Source of the DNA: Rhodobacter sp. CZR27
Lineage (GTDB): Bacteria > Pseudomonadota > Alphaproteobacteria > Rhodobacterales > Rhodobacteraceae
Assembly (NCBI RefSeq): GCF_002407205.1
Contig: NZ_CP023549.1
Span: 796,521 to 860,520 of the forward strand
DNA: 64,000 bases
Direction: 5' to 3'
Each line of letters starts with the position of its first letter. Position 1 is the stretch's first letter. Both the position numbers and the translations under genes were made by a program. The notes beneath the pieces were generated by a model. The model was not told where the DNA came from. It was given only the letters and a program-made list of their open reading frames with translations, and made no database searches. Below are positions 63,374 to 64,000 of this stretch, piece by piece.

Positions 63374-63901
63374 TCAGTGGTGGTGATGCTCGGGCGCCGT
63401 CACCTCGAGCGGCACCGCCGGATGTTCCGGCTCGACGCCGGGGGTGGCGGGATCGGGCAGTTCCGACCAGCTCACCTGCTTCGTGGCACAGGTCTGCGTC
63501 ACCACGAAGGCCAGCACCGTGCCTTCGGGCAGGGCCTCGCCAAGCGTTCCGCGGAACACGAACTCGTCATACCAATCGTCGGGCAGCTCGCCCGTCCAGG
63601 TGATCCGCGTGACGCCCGAGGTCACGTCCTTGCCATGCGCCTTGTAGACCTGCGCGTAGGTGCCGCGCTCGGTCGCCAGCGTCCAGCCGGCCTTCGGCAT
63701 CGGTTTCACCGAATGCATCCCCTCGGGGATCTCGACCGTGAGCTTGCGGGTCGCCTCGCCCTCGCAGCCATGTGGAATGCGGAGGACCGCCTTGTAGGTG
63801 GAGCCGGCCGGCGCGGCGCCGGTCTCTAGCGAGGCATGGGCGAAGGCCGCGGGCGCGGCGAGAAGGGCCGCGGCGAGCGTGGCGGAGAGCATGGTGTTCA
63901 T
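63374..63901 (-). CDS. YcnI-like (DUF1775) copper-associated protein (175 aa)
   Basis: A periplasmic DUF1775 domain protein. The signal peptide ends AAPAAFA and leaves His as the first mature residue (HASLETG), the copper-binding arrangement known for YcnI. The core includes RIPHGCEGEATRKLTVEIPE and the conserved Trp residues of GWTLATERG and ITWTGELPDDWYDEF. Unlike membrane-anchored YcnI it has no C-terminal helix, and ends instead in a His-rich tail (APEHHHH). It may bind or deliver copper. Further genes of the same cluster probably continue past the window edge on the minus strand. Confidence 0.85.
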   Translation of the reverse strand: MNTMLSATLAAALLAAPAAFAHASLETGAAPAGSTYKAVLRIPHGCEGEATRKLTVEIPEGMHSVKPMPKAGWTLATERGTYAQVYKAHGKDVTSGVTRITWTGELPDDWYDEFVFRGTLGEALPEGTVLAFVVTQTCATKQVSWSELPDPATPGVEPEHPAVPLEVTAPEHHHH

Positions 63902-63945
63902 CTGTCTGTCCTGTCTGATCCGGAAAAAGCGAAGGGCGAACGGGG

Positions 63946-64000
63946 TCAGGCAGGGGGTGCGCAGGCAGGCGGCCTGTGCCAGCGCGGGGCGGGCGGCAGG
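63946..64000 (-). CDS. C-terminal end of a further gene (partial)
   Basis: An open frame enters from the window edge and stops at 63946, 45 bases before the ycnI-like start. Only 17 codons, Pro/Ala-rich with one Cys, are visible. It could be the end of a DUF2946-type gene often found near copper genes, but this cannot be shown from so little sequence. Confidence 0.3.
   Translation of the reverse strand, partial: LPPAPRWHRPPACAPPA

Noticed and set aside
1..64000. CRISPR arrays, tRNA or rRNA genes
   Set aside because: No regularly spaced direct repeats and no cloverleaf or rRNA-like segments were found on reading both strands. The only short repeats are palindromes and IS ends.

Overview
The window is GC-rich DNA that looks like an accessory region of a Rhodobacterales-type alphaproteobacterium (Rhodobacter/Cereibacter/Paracoccus-like). 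The signs are codon usage, a class II NrdJ reductase, a KfrA-like protein, a CO-sensor/CowN pair linked to nitrogen fixation, and a dense set of IS21, IS5, IS256, IS3 and IS110 elements. I cannot tell from sequence alone whether it is plasmid or chromosome.

Layout. 1-7.3 kb: the 3' end of nrdJ, two small unknown genes closed by a strong terminator, then a convergent tnsA-tnsB-like pair with a coupled small ORF and no tnsC, a frameshifted kfrA-like gene and a frameshifted OST-HTH/LOTUS gene. 7.8-12.3 kb: membrane genes (NhaC antiporter, DUF2254, DUF421 and a broken ZIP-like protein). 12.9-18.8 kb: a lower-GC island with a DUF3883 nuclease-like gene and, convergent to it, a tightly overlapping operon. 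That operon encodes a 30-residue peptide, a SMEK-domain STAND NTPase, a 121-residue unknown, a protein with a Ser-rich N-terminal signature, and a radical SAM/SPASM enzyme. I regard it as the best candidate for an undescribed, probably defence-type, system. 19.7-25.3 kb: a TPR gene, IS21 and IS5 insertions with target duplications, and a secreted amidohydrolase. 26-33.5 kb: a 1774-residue RecQ-UvrD fusion helicase behind a frameshifted cold-shock/DEDDh exonuclease gene. 33.8-38.8 kb: IS remnants, an intact IS110 transposase, a low-GC exported protein, and an IS5 copy joining two truncated genes. 38.9-46.5 kb: methyltransferase, broken chemoreceptor, Tat-type amidohydrolase and a Crp/Fnr regulator.

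46.5-56.5 kb is an IS graveyard: IS256 inside IS5, IS21 inside IS3, and several decayed copies. Many of these transposase genes carry short perfect palindromes with related cores that break or lengthen the reading frame. They look like a small palindromic repeat family with IS elements as hosts. 56.6-64 kb returns to ordinary genes: an RND efflux operon with a TetR regulator, a CooA-like CO sensor with cowN, an azoreductase and a YcnI-like copper protein.

At least seven otherwise intact-looking genes carry single-nucleotide frameshifts. Either the region is decaying or the assembly has indel errors, and read data would decide.
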